From Actinomycetota bacterium (GTDB lineage: Bacteria > Actinomycetota > Actinomycetes > Nanopelagicales > Nanopelagicaceae): a stretch of DNA of 9,174 bases. This document shows positions 1 to 5,889 of the stretch, in pieces (positions within the stretch are counted from its first letter, which is position 1; each line of letters starts with the position of its first letter). The translations under genes and the position numbers were made by a program. The notes below the pieces were generated by a model that did no database searches, had not been told where the DNA came from, and saw only the letters and a list, made by a program, of their open reading frames with translations. The stretch is taken from the NCBI GenBank assembly GCA_947490605.1, contig CANLHE010000017.1, positions 1 to 9,174 of the forward strand. The letters are read 5' to 3'.

Positions 1-39
1 TTGATCTAATCACCCCTGGCGTGGCAAGATACAGCCTCA

Positions 40-69
40 TTCAAAATAATTGATTGACCATAATATTTT
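40..69 (+). promoter_or_regulatory. Possible promoter of the rplS operon (weak)
   Basis: The AT-rich stretch ahead of rplS offers a TTCAAA (40-45) with TAATAT (61-66) at 15-bp spacing, or TATTTT (64-69) at 18-bp spacing. Neither is a strong match. The sequence TTGACC at 54-59 resembles a -35 box but has no -10 partner at the right distance. An operon promoter is expected here only if no upstream gene is co-transcribed, which the window edge hides. Confidence 0.2.
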
Positions 70-86
70 AGCGATTAGGACAAATA

Positions 87-626
87 ATGAACGTGTTAGA
101 TGCAGTTGATGCCGCCTCACTTCGCAAGGACATCCCATCTTTTCGTTCTGGCGATGAATTAAAAATTCACGTTCGAGTTATTGAAGGTAACAAGAGCCGT
201 ATCCAGATTTTCCAAGGCGTAGTAATTGCCCGTTCCGGTTCTGGAATTCGTGAGTCATTTACTATTCGTAAAATTTCATACGGTGTTGGTGTTGAGCGAA
301 CCTTCCCAGTTCACACTCCAGTAATTGAGAGAATTGAAATTGTTCGTCACGGTTCAGCCCGTCGCGCAAAGCTTTACTACCTACGTAAATTAACTGGTAA
401 GGCCACCAAGATTAAAGAGCGTCGTGGCGCTGATGGCGAGCTTATTGTTGAGCCAGCATATGTGCCACCAGTAGTTACTAAAAAAGTTTCTGTTCCTGAG
501 GTAGGCGAGGCTGCTGCAGTTGTTGTAGCTGCCGCTGCAGTTACCGAAGTTGCAGCCGAAGAGGTAGTTGAAGCCCCAGCAGTTACTGCTGAAGCACCAG
601 CTGCTGATGCAACTGCAAGCGAGTAA
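87..626 (+). CDS. rplS: 50S ribosomal protein L19 (bL19) with long C-terminal tail
   Basis: Structural protein of the large ribosomal subunit, near the 30S-50S interface. Residues 1-113 are typical actinobacterial L19: the start MNVLDAVD, then [32 protein letters not shown] and RRAKLYYLR, ending [10 protein letters not shown]19 usually stops about there (113-120 aa). This one is 179 aa because of a low-complexity Ala/Val/Glu/Pro tail (about 114-179), with short repeats such as gctgcagtt occurring twice in the DNA. The ATG at 87 agrees with the family N-terminus and has AGGA at 77-80, six bases upstream. It is first in a run with khpA, rimM and trmD, two bases from khpA. In most actinobacteria this slot before khpA holds rpsP (S16), with rplS placed after trmD. 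Identity is certain; the function of the tail is unknown. Confidence 0.97.
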   Translation: MNVLDAVDAASLRKDIPSFRSGDELKIHVRVIEGNKSRIQIFQGVVIARSGSGIRESFTIRKISYGVGVERTFPVHTPVIERIEIVRHGSARRAKLYYLRKLTGKATKIKERRGADGELIVEPAYVPPVVTKKVSVPEVGEAAAVVVAAAAVTEVAAEEVVEAPAVTAEAPAADATASE

Positions 627-628
627 TA

Positions 629-868
629 ATGATTGATGAAGCACTAGAGCATCTAGTAAAAGGCATTGTTGATAATCCTGCTGAGGTTGTCATAACTGAG
701 AAAAATTCACGCGGTGGAACAACTTTAGAGGTTCGTGTTCATCCAGAAGATATTGGCAAGGTAATTGGCCGCAATGGTCGCACTGCAAAAGCACTTCGCA
801 CTGTGGTCAGCGCAATCGCTGGTCGCTCAGTTCGAGTCGATCTAATCGAGGCAGACGAGGTTCGTTAA
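629..868 (+). CDS. khpA: KH-domain RNA-binding protein (KhpA family)
   Basis: Small single-KH-domain RNA-binding protein of 79 aa, the normal family length. In other bacteria KhpA pairs with KhpB/Jag and binds many transcripts, affecting cell division and cell-wall synthesis. The KH signature is clear: IGKVIGRNGRTAKALR at about residues 42-57 carries the GxxG loop (GRNG). The start begins two bases after the rplS stop, with only weak Shine-Dalgarno character, so translation is probably coupled to rplS. The rimM start lies two bases after its stop. Position between a ribosomal protein gene and rimM/trmD is the standard actinobacterial context (usually rpsP-khpA-rimM-trmD). No key residue is missing. 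Confidence 0.95.
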   Translation: MIDEALEHLVKGIVDNPAEVVITEKNSRGGTTLEVRVHPEDIGKVIGRNGRTAKALRTVVSAIAGRSVRVDLIEADEVR

Positions 869-870
869 TT

Positions 871-1371
871 TTGCAACTTGTCGTAGGTCGTATCGGCCGC
901 GCACATGGAGTTCTTGGCGAGGCAACAATCGAAGTTCGCACCGATGATGCTGATTTAAGGTTTGCAGTTGGTAATAAATTAGCTTTAGATAGCGGCAAAC
1001 AACTAAGCATCAAATCATCTCGCTGGCACAACCAAGTCCTGCTTCTAGCATTTGAAGGCATTAATGATCGTAATCAAATTGAAGAGCTACGAGACCAATT
1101 AGTTTCAGCCGAGGTAGATACCAATAATATGGCAGAGGGTGAGTATCACTTTCAACAATTAATTGGCTCACAAGTCTTGCTGCAATCTGGTGATTTAGTT
1201 GGGATAGTTAGTGAAATTGTTAAACTGCCTGGGCAAGATCTACTTTCAGTAGATAGAGATGGCAAAGAGGTATTAATCCCAATGGTTAAGCAGATAATTG
1301 TTTCAATAGATGTTGAAACGAAGAAAATTGTGGTAAATCCACCGGAAGGATTATTAGATGTTGCAAATTGA
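871..1371 (+). CDS. rimM: 16S rRNA processing protein RimM (TTG start)
   Basis: Assembly factor for the 30S head domain, which binds S19 and helps late 16S maturation. The 166-aa protein has the N-terminal RimM barrel (LVVGRIGRAHGVLGE at 3-17, then IEVRTDD) and a C-terminal PRC-barrel (EYHFQQLIGS at 91-100, VLIPMVKQIIVSID at 134-147, VVNPPEGLLD at 154-163). The start is TTG at 871. It gives MQLVVGR, aligning with the family N-terminus, and no ATG or GTG lies nearby. GAGG at 857-860 is a distant ribosome-binding candidate, and the khpA stop lies just upstream, so coupling is likely. The end overlaps trmD by 14 bases. Length and motifs are normal. Confidence 0.96.
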   Translation: MQLVVGRIGRAHGVLGEATIEVRTDDADLRFAVGNKLALDSGKQLSIKSSRWHNQVLLLAFEGINDRNQIEELRDQLVSAEVDTNNMAEGEYHFQQLIGSQVLLQSGDLVGIVSEIVKLPGQDLLSVDRDGKEVLIPMVKQIIVSIDVETKKIVVNPPEGLLDVAN

Positions 1372-2059
1372 TCTAATCTCAATCTTTCCAGAGTATTTAG
1401 CACCACTTAATTTGTCCTTACTGGGCAAAGCTCAAGAAAAGGGCGTGTTATCCATAAATATTCATGATCTTCGGGATCAGACAAAGGATGTTCATCATTC
1501 AGTTGATGACACTCCTTATGGCGGCGGTGCTGGCATGGTTATGTCACCAGTGGCATGGGGAGAGGCGATTGATGAAATTACAAATGATAATGAAACTGTT
1601 GACCTAATTATTTTAACTCCCGCTGGCAAAAAGTTTGATCAAAAGATGGCCTCACAATTTGCTAGCTCAAAACATATTATTTTTGCCTGCGGTAGATATG
1701 AAGGAATTGATGCCAGGGTGGGTGAGTACTACTCAAGTAAATCAAACTTTAAAGTTCATGAGGTATCAATTGGAGATTACGTATTAGGAGGAGGTGAGGT
1801 GGCTGCGATGGTGATTATTGAGGCAACTGCTCGGTTAATTCCTGGCGTAATTGGCAATCCAGATTCATTAAAAGAAGAGTCACATTCAATCTCTGGAAAT
1901 AATGATGATCTATTAGTTGAGTATCCAAATTACACAAAGCCAGCTAATTGGCGCGGCCTTGAAGTTCCATCAATATTGCTATCTGGAAATCATGGTGAGA
2001 TCGCAAAGTGGCGAAAAGAGCAGGCTGAGCGTCGCACCCGTGAGTTAGGCAAGGAATAA
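1358..2059 (+). CDS. trmD: tRNA (guanine37-N1)-methyltransferase TrmD
   Basis: SPOUT-family enzyme that methylates N1 of G37 in tRNAs using S-adenosylmethionine, preventing +1 frameshifting. The 233-aa protein shows VDDTPYGGGAGMVM (49-62), CGRYEGIDARV (111-121), and the trefoil-knot SAM loop EVSIGDYVLGGGE (135-147). Arg159 aligns with E. coli Arg154, and the C-terminal LLSGNHGEIAKWR is present. The position equivalent to the E. coli catalytic base Asp169 (in EDSF) is Glu174 here (KEESHS, GAG at 1877-1879), as judged by eye against E. coli and M. tuberculosis TrmD. The start ATG lies inside the end of rimM (14-base overlap) and has a good ribosome-binding site, GGAAGGA at 1344-1350. It is the last gene of the operon; rplS, which normally follows, is instead at the front. 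Confidence 0.96.
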   Translation: MLQIDLISIFPEYLAPLNLSLLGKAQEKGVLSINIHDLRDQTKDVHHSVDDTPYGGGAGMVMSPVAWGEAIDEITNDNETVDLIILTPAGKKFDQKMASQFASSKHIIFACGRYEGIDARVGEYYSSKSNFKVHEVSIGDYVLGGGEVAAMVIIEATARLIPGVIGNPDSLKEESHSISGNNDDLLVEYPNYTKPANWRGLEVPSILLSGNHGEIAKWRKEQAERRTRELGKE

Positions 2060-2121
2060 TTCCGACACGCCTATTGTTAATTAGGTACATCTATCTCTTT
2101 TAGGGGATTATCCGCCCAGTC

Positions 2122-2138
2122 GGAGTAATTGTTACTCC
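2122..2138 (+). terminator. Perfect 7-bp hairpin after trmD (terminator or operator)
   Basis: GGAGTAA (2122-2128), loop TTG, TTACTCC (2132-2138) form a perfect 7-bp stem with a 3-base loop, 63 bases after the trmD stop. No run of T follows (the next bases are aagaatag), so it is not a classic intrinsic terminator. It may end the rplS-trmD transcript inefficiently, sit in the 5' leader of the DUF4193 gene, or act as a DNA operator. The choice is open from sequence alone. Confidence 0.4.
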
Positions 2139-2162
2139 AAGAATAGATTTACTTATTTGCTC

Positions 2163-2171
2163 AAGGAGGTG
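2163..2171 (+). promoter_or_regulatory. Near-ideal Shine-Dalgarno deciding the DUF4193 start
   Basis: AAGGAGGTG matches the complement of the usual bacterial 16S rRNA 3' end for its whole length, the strongest ribosome-binding site in the window. Two ATGs follow back to back at 2173 and 2176. From the GGAGG core the first is 3 bases away (too close) and the second 6 bases away (normal), which favours 2176. Confidence 0.85.
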
Positions 2172-2175
2172 GATG

Positions 2176-2472
2176 ATGGCAACCGATTACGACACCCCTC
2201 GAAAAACCGATGAAGAGTTACATGAAGAATCACTAGAAGAGTTAAAGGCGCGCAGATCTGATGCCCAATCTGGGCAAGTTGATATTGATGAAGCAGAGGC
2301 TGCCGAAAGTTTAGAGTTACCTGGTGCTGACTTATCTGGCGAAGAGTTAACGGTGAAGGTAGTTCCAAAACAAGAGGATGAATTTACATGTGGTCGTTGC
2401 TTCTTAGTAAAACATATTAATCAACGCGTACGTGGTGAAGGCCCTAAAGCAGTTTGTAAGGATTGCGACTAA
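2176..2472 (+). CDS. DUF4193 family protein with C-terminal zinc-ribbon-like cysteines
   Basis: Conserved actinobacterial protein of unknown function (98 aa), homologous to M. tuberculosis Rv2699c. The family start MATDYD and the blocks SLEELKARRSDAQ, ELPGADLSGEEL and PKQEDEFTC are all present. The N-terminal two-thirds is acidic and probably extended. The C-terminus carries two CxxC pairs (Cys72/Cys75 and Cys94/Cys97), which look like a small zinc ribbon; metal binding is inference. The ATG at 2176 is chosen over 2173 because of Shine-Dalgarno spacing and the family N-terminus. The very strong ribosome-binding site suggests abundant expression. It converges on the DUF3093 gene, and the two stop codons overlap in four bases (2469-2472). 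Confidence 0.93.
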   Translation: MATDYDTPRKTDEELHEESLEELKARRSDAQSGQVDIDEAEAAESLELPGADLSGEELTVKVVPKQEDEFTCGRCFLVKHINQRVRGEGPKAVCKDCD

Positions 2473-2918
2473 CTTAAGCTTTTAGCTAAAGCCTTTGCTT
2501 TTCTGCTTGAGATTAACCAGTATGGCGTTGGATCTTTCTTATCATTTATTTCAACCTTAACTCCAGTTGTTACCCAAAACCTAGTTGCGTTAAAGCAGGC
2601 TGGATCTGCCTTAGGTCCTCTAATCTTTAAGAAATCCTCCTTTTTTAAGACGGTAACCTTCTTAATATACTTGCTTTCAATTTTTGCATTACCAACATAT
2701 AGCCAATTATTAATAACAACGATCTCAAGGTGAGATTTTTGCCAGCTATAAACCAGTGCGATGGCAAAAAAAAGTGAAACTACGGTTGCGCTCAAAGTTC
2801 CAAATGGTGCCCAGAATGTTAAATAGATTGAGGCAAGAATCATTAACGCCAGGAGCCAAAGCCACAGCGGCCAACTAATTCGCTCGGCGAACTCGGATTT
2901 TAAATTAGATCTTGCCAT
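2469..2918 (-). CDS. DUF3093 family membrane protein
   Basis: Actinobacterial protein of unknown function, 149 aa. Two adjacent hydrophobic helices near the N-terminus (about 16-36 and 40-58, including WPLWLWLLALMILAS) anchor a C-terminal soluble domain with strand-rich sequence (WLYVGNAKIESKYIKKV) and the family-like segment KADPACFNATRFWVTTGVKVEI near 103-124. The ATG at 2918 gives MARSNLKSEFAERISWP, the expected short basic lead-in before the first helix; the frame stays open upstream to 3095 but that part overlaps the divergent thioesterase gene. No Shine-Dalgarno precedes the ATG. Instead TATCCT lies 7 bases upstream, suggesting a leaderless mRNA. It pairs with DUF4193 in the conserved dut neighbourhood. 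Role unknown. Confidence 0.88.
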   Translation of the reverse strand: MARSNLKSEFAERISWPLWLWLLALMILASIYLTFWAPFGTLSATVVSLFFAIALVYSWQKSHLEIVVINNWLYVGNAKIESKYIKKVTVLKKEDFLKIRGPKADPACFNATRFWVTTGVKVEINDKKDPTPYWLISSRKAKALAKSLS

Positions 2919-2941
2919 GAGATAAAGGATACGCTTTACCA
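2919..2941. promoter_or_regulatory. Putative symmetric divergent promoter, both sides leaderless
   Basis: Only 23 bases separate the DUF3093 ATG (-) from the thioesterase ATG (+). TACGCT (2930-2935) on + and TATCCT (2931 to 2926) on - each fit TAnnnT, share the central TA, and lie 6-7 bases from their ATG, where transcription would start on or near the first codon. Downstream of both boxes the strands read alike (TACGCTTTA and TATCCTTTA). An inverted repeat TAAAG-N6-CTTTA (2923-2938) is centred between the genes. No convincing -35 elements were found. Confidence 0.45.
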
Positions 2942-3526
2942 ATGGGTCGTATTGCCAGCACCACTCCGCCAGCTGATTCGGTAATGCCGAATCGTCATGT
3001 GAAAGCTCCGGCGGTTGGCACACAGATTCCTTCACACTTTGGGCATTGCTTTGGTTGCGGTGAATTACATGAAAGTGGCTTACACCTAGTTGCAATCGCT
3101 GGTAGTGGGTTAGATCTGACTGGAAAATTTACCGTTACCGACAAACATCAAGGTGCACCTGGGTTAGCGCATGGTGGATTGCTCTCCCTAGCCTTTGATG
3201 AAGCGTTAGGTAAGTTGATGTGGTTAATCAGAACACCAGCAGTAACTGGAAGATTAGAGACAGATTTCTTAATGCCAGTTCCAATGGGCCGAACACTTTA
3301 TATTGATGCCAGAATTACTGGGCAAGCAGGGCGGAAGATCTACACCCAAGCTGAGGGAAGATTAGATTCACCAACTGGTGAGGTTGCTGTTAAAGCAGAA
3401 GCATTATTTATATCAGTTCCAATGGAGCATTTTATTAAGAATTTAACTGAACAATATAAGGATCACCTGGTAGAGCACCCAGAATTAATGGCATTTGTTG
3501 ATCCAGATTTTGATATAAATCCATGA
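2942..3526 (+). CDS. PaaI-type hotdog-fold thioesterase
   Basis: Probable acyl-CoA thioesterase (194 aa) of the single-hotdog PaaI/4HBT class; substrate unknown. The signature HGGLLSLAFDEALG (77-90) carries the helix with the conserved His-Gly-Gly and acidic residues of the active site, and TGRLETDFLMPVPMG (102-116) forms the next strand pair. An N-terminal CFGCG (36-40) is typical of the actinobacterial subgroup. Residues after about 160 (EHFIKNLTEQYKDHL) are a helical tail. The start at 2942 has no close Shine-Dalgarno: AAGGA at 2925-2929 is 12 bases away, whereas TACGCT at 2930-2935 would give a leaderless transcript. An ATG at 2984 is a possible alternative and would leave the domain intact. 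The stop overlaps the dut start as ATGA. Confidence 0.85.
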   Translation: MGRIASTTPPADSVMPNRHVKAPAVGTQIPSHFGHCFGCGELHESGLHLVAIAGSGLDLTGKFTVTDKHQGAPGLAHGGLLSLAFDEALGKLMWLIRTPAVTGRLETDFLMPVPMGRTLYIDARITGQAGRKIYTQAEGRLDSPTGEVAVKAEALFISVPMEHFIKNLTEQYKDHLVEHPELMAFVDPDFDINP

Positions 3527-3957
3527 CAAAAGTATTAATTAAAAGGATTGATCCAAGCGTGCCAATGCCTTCATACGCAAAAGGCGGAGATGCTGGCGCA
3601 GATCTTGCGACCAGAATTGATTTTACGATCAAACCAGGAGAGCGAATGCTAGTTCCAACTGGAATTAGTATTGCCTTACCTAATGGTTTTGTGGCATTAG
3701 TTCACCCTCGATCTGGTTTAGCTATAAAACATGGAATCTCTATGGTTAATACCCCCGGTACGGTTGATGCTGGTTTCAGAGGTGAGCTGCAAGTTATTTT
3801 AATTAACCATGATTTAACTGAGTCTGTCTCTTTTAAAAAAGGTGATCGAATTGCCCAATTAGTTATTCAACGAGTCGAGCGCGCAGAGTTTATTGAGGTT
3901 AGTGAGTTACCAGGCTCTGAGCGGTCTACTGGGGGATTTGGATCAACTGGCTCATGA
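3523..3957 (+). CDS. dut: Deoxyuridine 5'-triphosphate nucleotidohydrolase (dUTPase)
   Basis: Trimeric dUTPase that hydrolyses dUTP to dUMP and pyrophosphate, keeping uracil out of DNA and supplying dUMP for thymidylate synthesis. At 144 aa it is of normal length with all five motifs: DAGADL (23-28), HPRSGLA (61-67), NTPGTVDAGFRGE (76-88, with catalytic Asp82), GDRIAQL (107-113) and the C-terminal RSTGGFG (134-140) that closes over the nucleotide. The start overlaps the thioesterase stop as ATGA with no Shine-Dalgarno, and the stop overlaps the DUF3159 start as ATGA, so the three genes are translationally coupled. In mycobacteria DUF3710 and OB-fold genes lie between dut and DUF3159; here they are absent. 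Confidence 0.97.
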   Translation: MTKVLIKRIDPSVPMPSYAKGGDAGADLATRIDFTIKPGERMLVPTGISIALPNGFVALVHPRSGLAIKHGISMVNTPGTVDAGFRGELQVILINHDLTESVSFKKGDRIAQLVIQRVERAEFIEVSELPGSERSTGGFGSTGS

Positions 3958-4577
3958 GTTATGACGGACACAACGAAGACAAAGATAAAGTTATATCAGC
4001 GCTAGGTGGCAAGCGCGGCTTAATTGATTCTGGCTTACCTGCTTTACTTTTTCTAATAGTTTTCAATATTTCTGGTAAAGATACTAATGCTGCCATCTAT
4101 GCAGCAGTTGCACTTTCCGTACTATTAACTTGTATAAGAATTGCGCGAAAAGAAACACTTCAGCACGCCTTCTCTGGCTTAATCGGGGTTGGTATTTGCG
4201 CGTTGTTTTCAAAGCGAAGTGGGGAAGCAGCAGATTTTTACTTGCCTGGACTTTATATAAATGTGGCATACGGTTTGTTTTATTTAGTTACAAATTTAGT
4301 TAAGTGGCCAGTACTAGGGTTAATGCTTGGCCCGATTTTGGGTGAGAATTTAATGTGGCGCAAAGACCCAGCCAGGTTAAAGGCTTATATAAATGCTGGC
4401 TGGTTATGGGTAGCAATGTTTACTGCGCGCTTACTTGTGCAATATCCGTTGTATAAGAGCGGAAATATAAATGCCCTTGGAACTGCGAGATTAGCAATGG
4501 GATACCCACTATTTCTTGCTACTGCTTGGGGAACTTGGCAAATACTAAGAAGGACGCCAACAACTAAAATTAACTAA
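3954..4577 (+). CDS. DUF3159 family integral membrane protein
   Basis: Actinobacterial membrane protein of unknown function (207 aa), matching the family represented by M. tuberculosis Rv2693c in length, context and pattern. About six hydrophobic segments are visible: near 27-40, 45-63, 72-86, 97-115, 117-130 (GLMLGPILGE), 147-165 and 178-197 (the fourth and fifth may be one). Charged landmarks include RIARKE after the second segment, FSKRSGEAADFYLPG, and WRKDPARLKAY before the sixth. The N-terminus (residues 1-20) is polar and probably cytoplasmic. The start overlaps dut as ATGA, so expression depends on the upstream genes. The end converges on ceoC with the stops overlapping in four bases (4574-4577). 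Transport of an unidentified substrate is possible but unsupported. Confidence 0.88.
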   Translation: MSYDGHNEDKDKVISALGGKRGLIDSGLPALLFLIVFNISGKDTNAAIYAAVALSVLLTCIRIARKETLQHAFSGLIGVGICALFSKRSGEAADFYLPGLYINVAYGLFYLVTNLVKWPVLGLMLGPILGENLMWRKDPARLKAYINAGWLWVAMFTARLLVQYPLYKSGNINALGTARLAMGYPLFLATAWGTWQILRRTPTTKIN

Positions 4578-5227
4578 ATAAAGCAGGATTTAAGTTTTTC
4601 CTCCGCTTTTGCAGATGCTACAAATAGCAGTTCATCGCCAGCTGAAAATACATCATGATCCTTTGGTGTAATCACATGCCCATCGCGCACTATCGCAGCA
4701 AGGGATGCGTTCTCTGGTAATTCAACTTCAGATACAGTTTTGCCACAACATTTTGCAGTATCTGGCAAGGTAATTTCAACTAAGTTAGCTTCACCCTTTC
4801 GGAATGAGAATAAACGCACTACATCTCCAACACTTACCGCCTCTTCAACTAATGCTGAAATAATTCTTGGTGTTGATACCGCAACATCTACACCCCAAGA
4901 GGAGTCAAACATCCATTCATTTTTTGGGTGATTAACACGAGCAACCACACGAGGCACGCCATACTCAGTTTTTCCAAGTAGTGACGCAACTAAATTCACT
5001 TTGTCATCACCAGTGGCGGCAACTAAAACCTGGCAGCCATCTAGTTTTGCTTGATCTAAAGCGGTAATTTCACATGCATCAGCTAGTAACCACTCTGCAT
5101 TTGGAACAGAATCCATTTTCAATGCTTTTGGATCCTTATCAATCAACAGAACTTGATGACCGTTTTCTAACAACTCTCGAGCAATAGCTCTACCAACATT
5201 TCCAGCTCCGGCAATTGCAACTCTCAT
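4574..5227 (-). CDS. ceoC: TrkA-family K+ uptake regulator, CeoC-like (RCK domains)
   Basis: Cytoplasmic nucleotide-binding regulatory subunit of a Trk-type potassium uptake system (217 aa), close to M. tuberculosis CeoC/TrkA. The N-terminal RCK_N Rossmann domain begins MRVAIAGAGNVG with the glycine loop at 7-12 and Asp30 at the end of strand 2, a position that usually contacts the dinucleotide ribose. VLVAATGDDKVNLVASLLGKTE, VPRVVARVNHPKNEWMF and WGVDVAVSTPRIISALVEEA follow. The RCK_C domain covers about 135-215 (GDVVRLFSFRKGEANLVEITLP through GDELLFVAS). The start ATG overlaps the ceoB stop by one base (TAATG), with AGAGGG upstream, so the two are co-translated. It probably works as a pair with CeoB. 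No membrane subunit lies in this window. Confidence 0.94.
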   Translation of the reverse strand: MRVAIAGAGNVGRAIARELLENGHQVLLIDKDPKALKMDSVPNAEWLLADACEITALDQAKLDGCQVLVAATGDDKVNLVASLLGKTEYGVPRVVARVNHPKNEWMFDSSWGVDVAVSTPRIISALVEEAVSVGDVVRLFSFRKGEANLVEITLPDTAKCCGKTVSEVELPENASLAAIVRDGHVITPKDHDVFSAGDELLFVASAKAEEKLKSCFI

Positions 5228-5889
5228 TAGGCACCCTCTGGTGATTTCGATAGTGATTTTTCAATTGCATTTATTTTCTTTTCGTTTGCAAAAACATGGA
5301 CTAGATCTCCCTCTTGCAACACCGTGTGTTCATCAGGAAGCAATGCCTCACCTAATCGGGTAATAAAGGCAACTCTGGCATCAGTATTTTTATCAATTAA
5401 TGAAACTGCTTCACCATACCAACCTTTATGAAGATTAACTTCAAGTAGTTGAACTGTGCCAGTTGCATCTCGCCATTCTGACTTAGTTCCATCTGGAGTT
5501 AGCCGACGCATAATTTGATCTGTAGTCCAAAGCACGGTGGCAACTGTTGGAATACCAAGACGCTGATAAATTTCAGCTCTGCCTGGATCATAAATTCTTG
5601 CAACAACATTTTTAATACCAAAATTTTCACGAGCAACGCGGGCCGCTAAAATATTTGAGTTATCACCATTTGAAACAGCGGCAAATGCATCTGCTTTTTC
5701 AATTCCAGCTTCCAGCAAAGTGTCTCGATCAAAGCCAACGCCGGCAATTGTTCGGCCATTAAAGTCAGCGCCCAATCTTCGGAAAGCTTCACGATTTTGG
5801 TCGATAATTGCAACGGTATGGCCAGCTTTTTCAAGATCAATTGCCAAGGTCGAACCGACGCGACCACAACCCATGATTACTACGTGCAC
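5227..5889 (-). CDS. ceoB: TrkA-family K+ uptake regulator, CeoB-like (RCK domains)
   Basis: Second TrkA/RCK subunit, first gene of the ceoB-ceoC operon, 220 aa from the GTG at 5889. The N-terminus HVVIMGCGRVGSTLAIDLEKAGH carries the Rossmann loop GCGRVG at 7-12, and the strand-2 acid sits in AIIDQN. FAAVSNGDNSNILAARVARE and NVVARIYDPGRAEIYQRLGIPTVA follow, then the linker and an RCK_C domain (about 139-210, VQLLEVNLHKGW through EGDLVHVFAN). The frame also opens at TTG 5898, but GTG 5889 matches the family N-terminus and has TAAGTT (5902 to 5897) 7 bases upstream, consistent with a leaderless transcript. In mycobacteria an APC-type permease gene stands next to ceoB; here its neighbour is the divergent RNA methyltransferase. 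Confidence 0.92.
   Translation of the reverse strand: MHVVIMGCGRVGSTLAIDLEKAGHTVAIIDQNREAFRRLGADFNGRTIAGVGFDRDTLLEAGIEKADAFAAVSNGDNSNILAARVARENFGIKNVVARIYDPGRAEIYQRLGIPTVATVLWTTDQIMRRLTPDGTKSEWRDATGTVQLLEVNLHKGWYGEAVSLIDKNTDARVAFITRLGEALLPDEHTVLQEGDLVHVFANEKKINAIEKSLSKSPEGA

Noticed and set aside
3..53. Sixteen open codons from the window edge to TGA 51-53, possibly the end of an upstream gene
   Set aside because: Too short to judge. The translation resembles nothing I recognise, and an open stretch this long is common by chance.
2173..2175. First of two ATGs as the DUF4193 start
   Set aside because: It is too close to the Shine-Dalgarno core, and homologues start MATDYD, which is the second ATG at 2176.
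2481..2490. Palindrome TTTAGCTAAA near the DUF4193/DUF3093 junction as a terminator
   Set aside because: It lies inside DUF3093 codons for a Lys/Ala/Leu-rich end, has no loop, and is too weak to serve as a hairpin terminator.
2919..3095. N-terminal extension of the DUF3093 frame up to an ATG at 3095
   Set aside because: It would overlap the thioesterase coding region on the other strand, and the extra sequence does not resemble the family. The ATG at 2918 gives the expected N-terminus.
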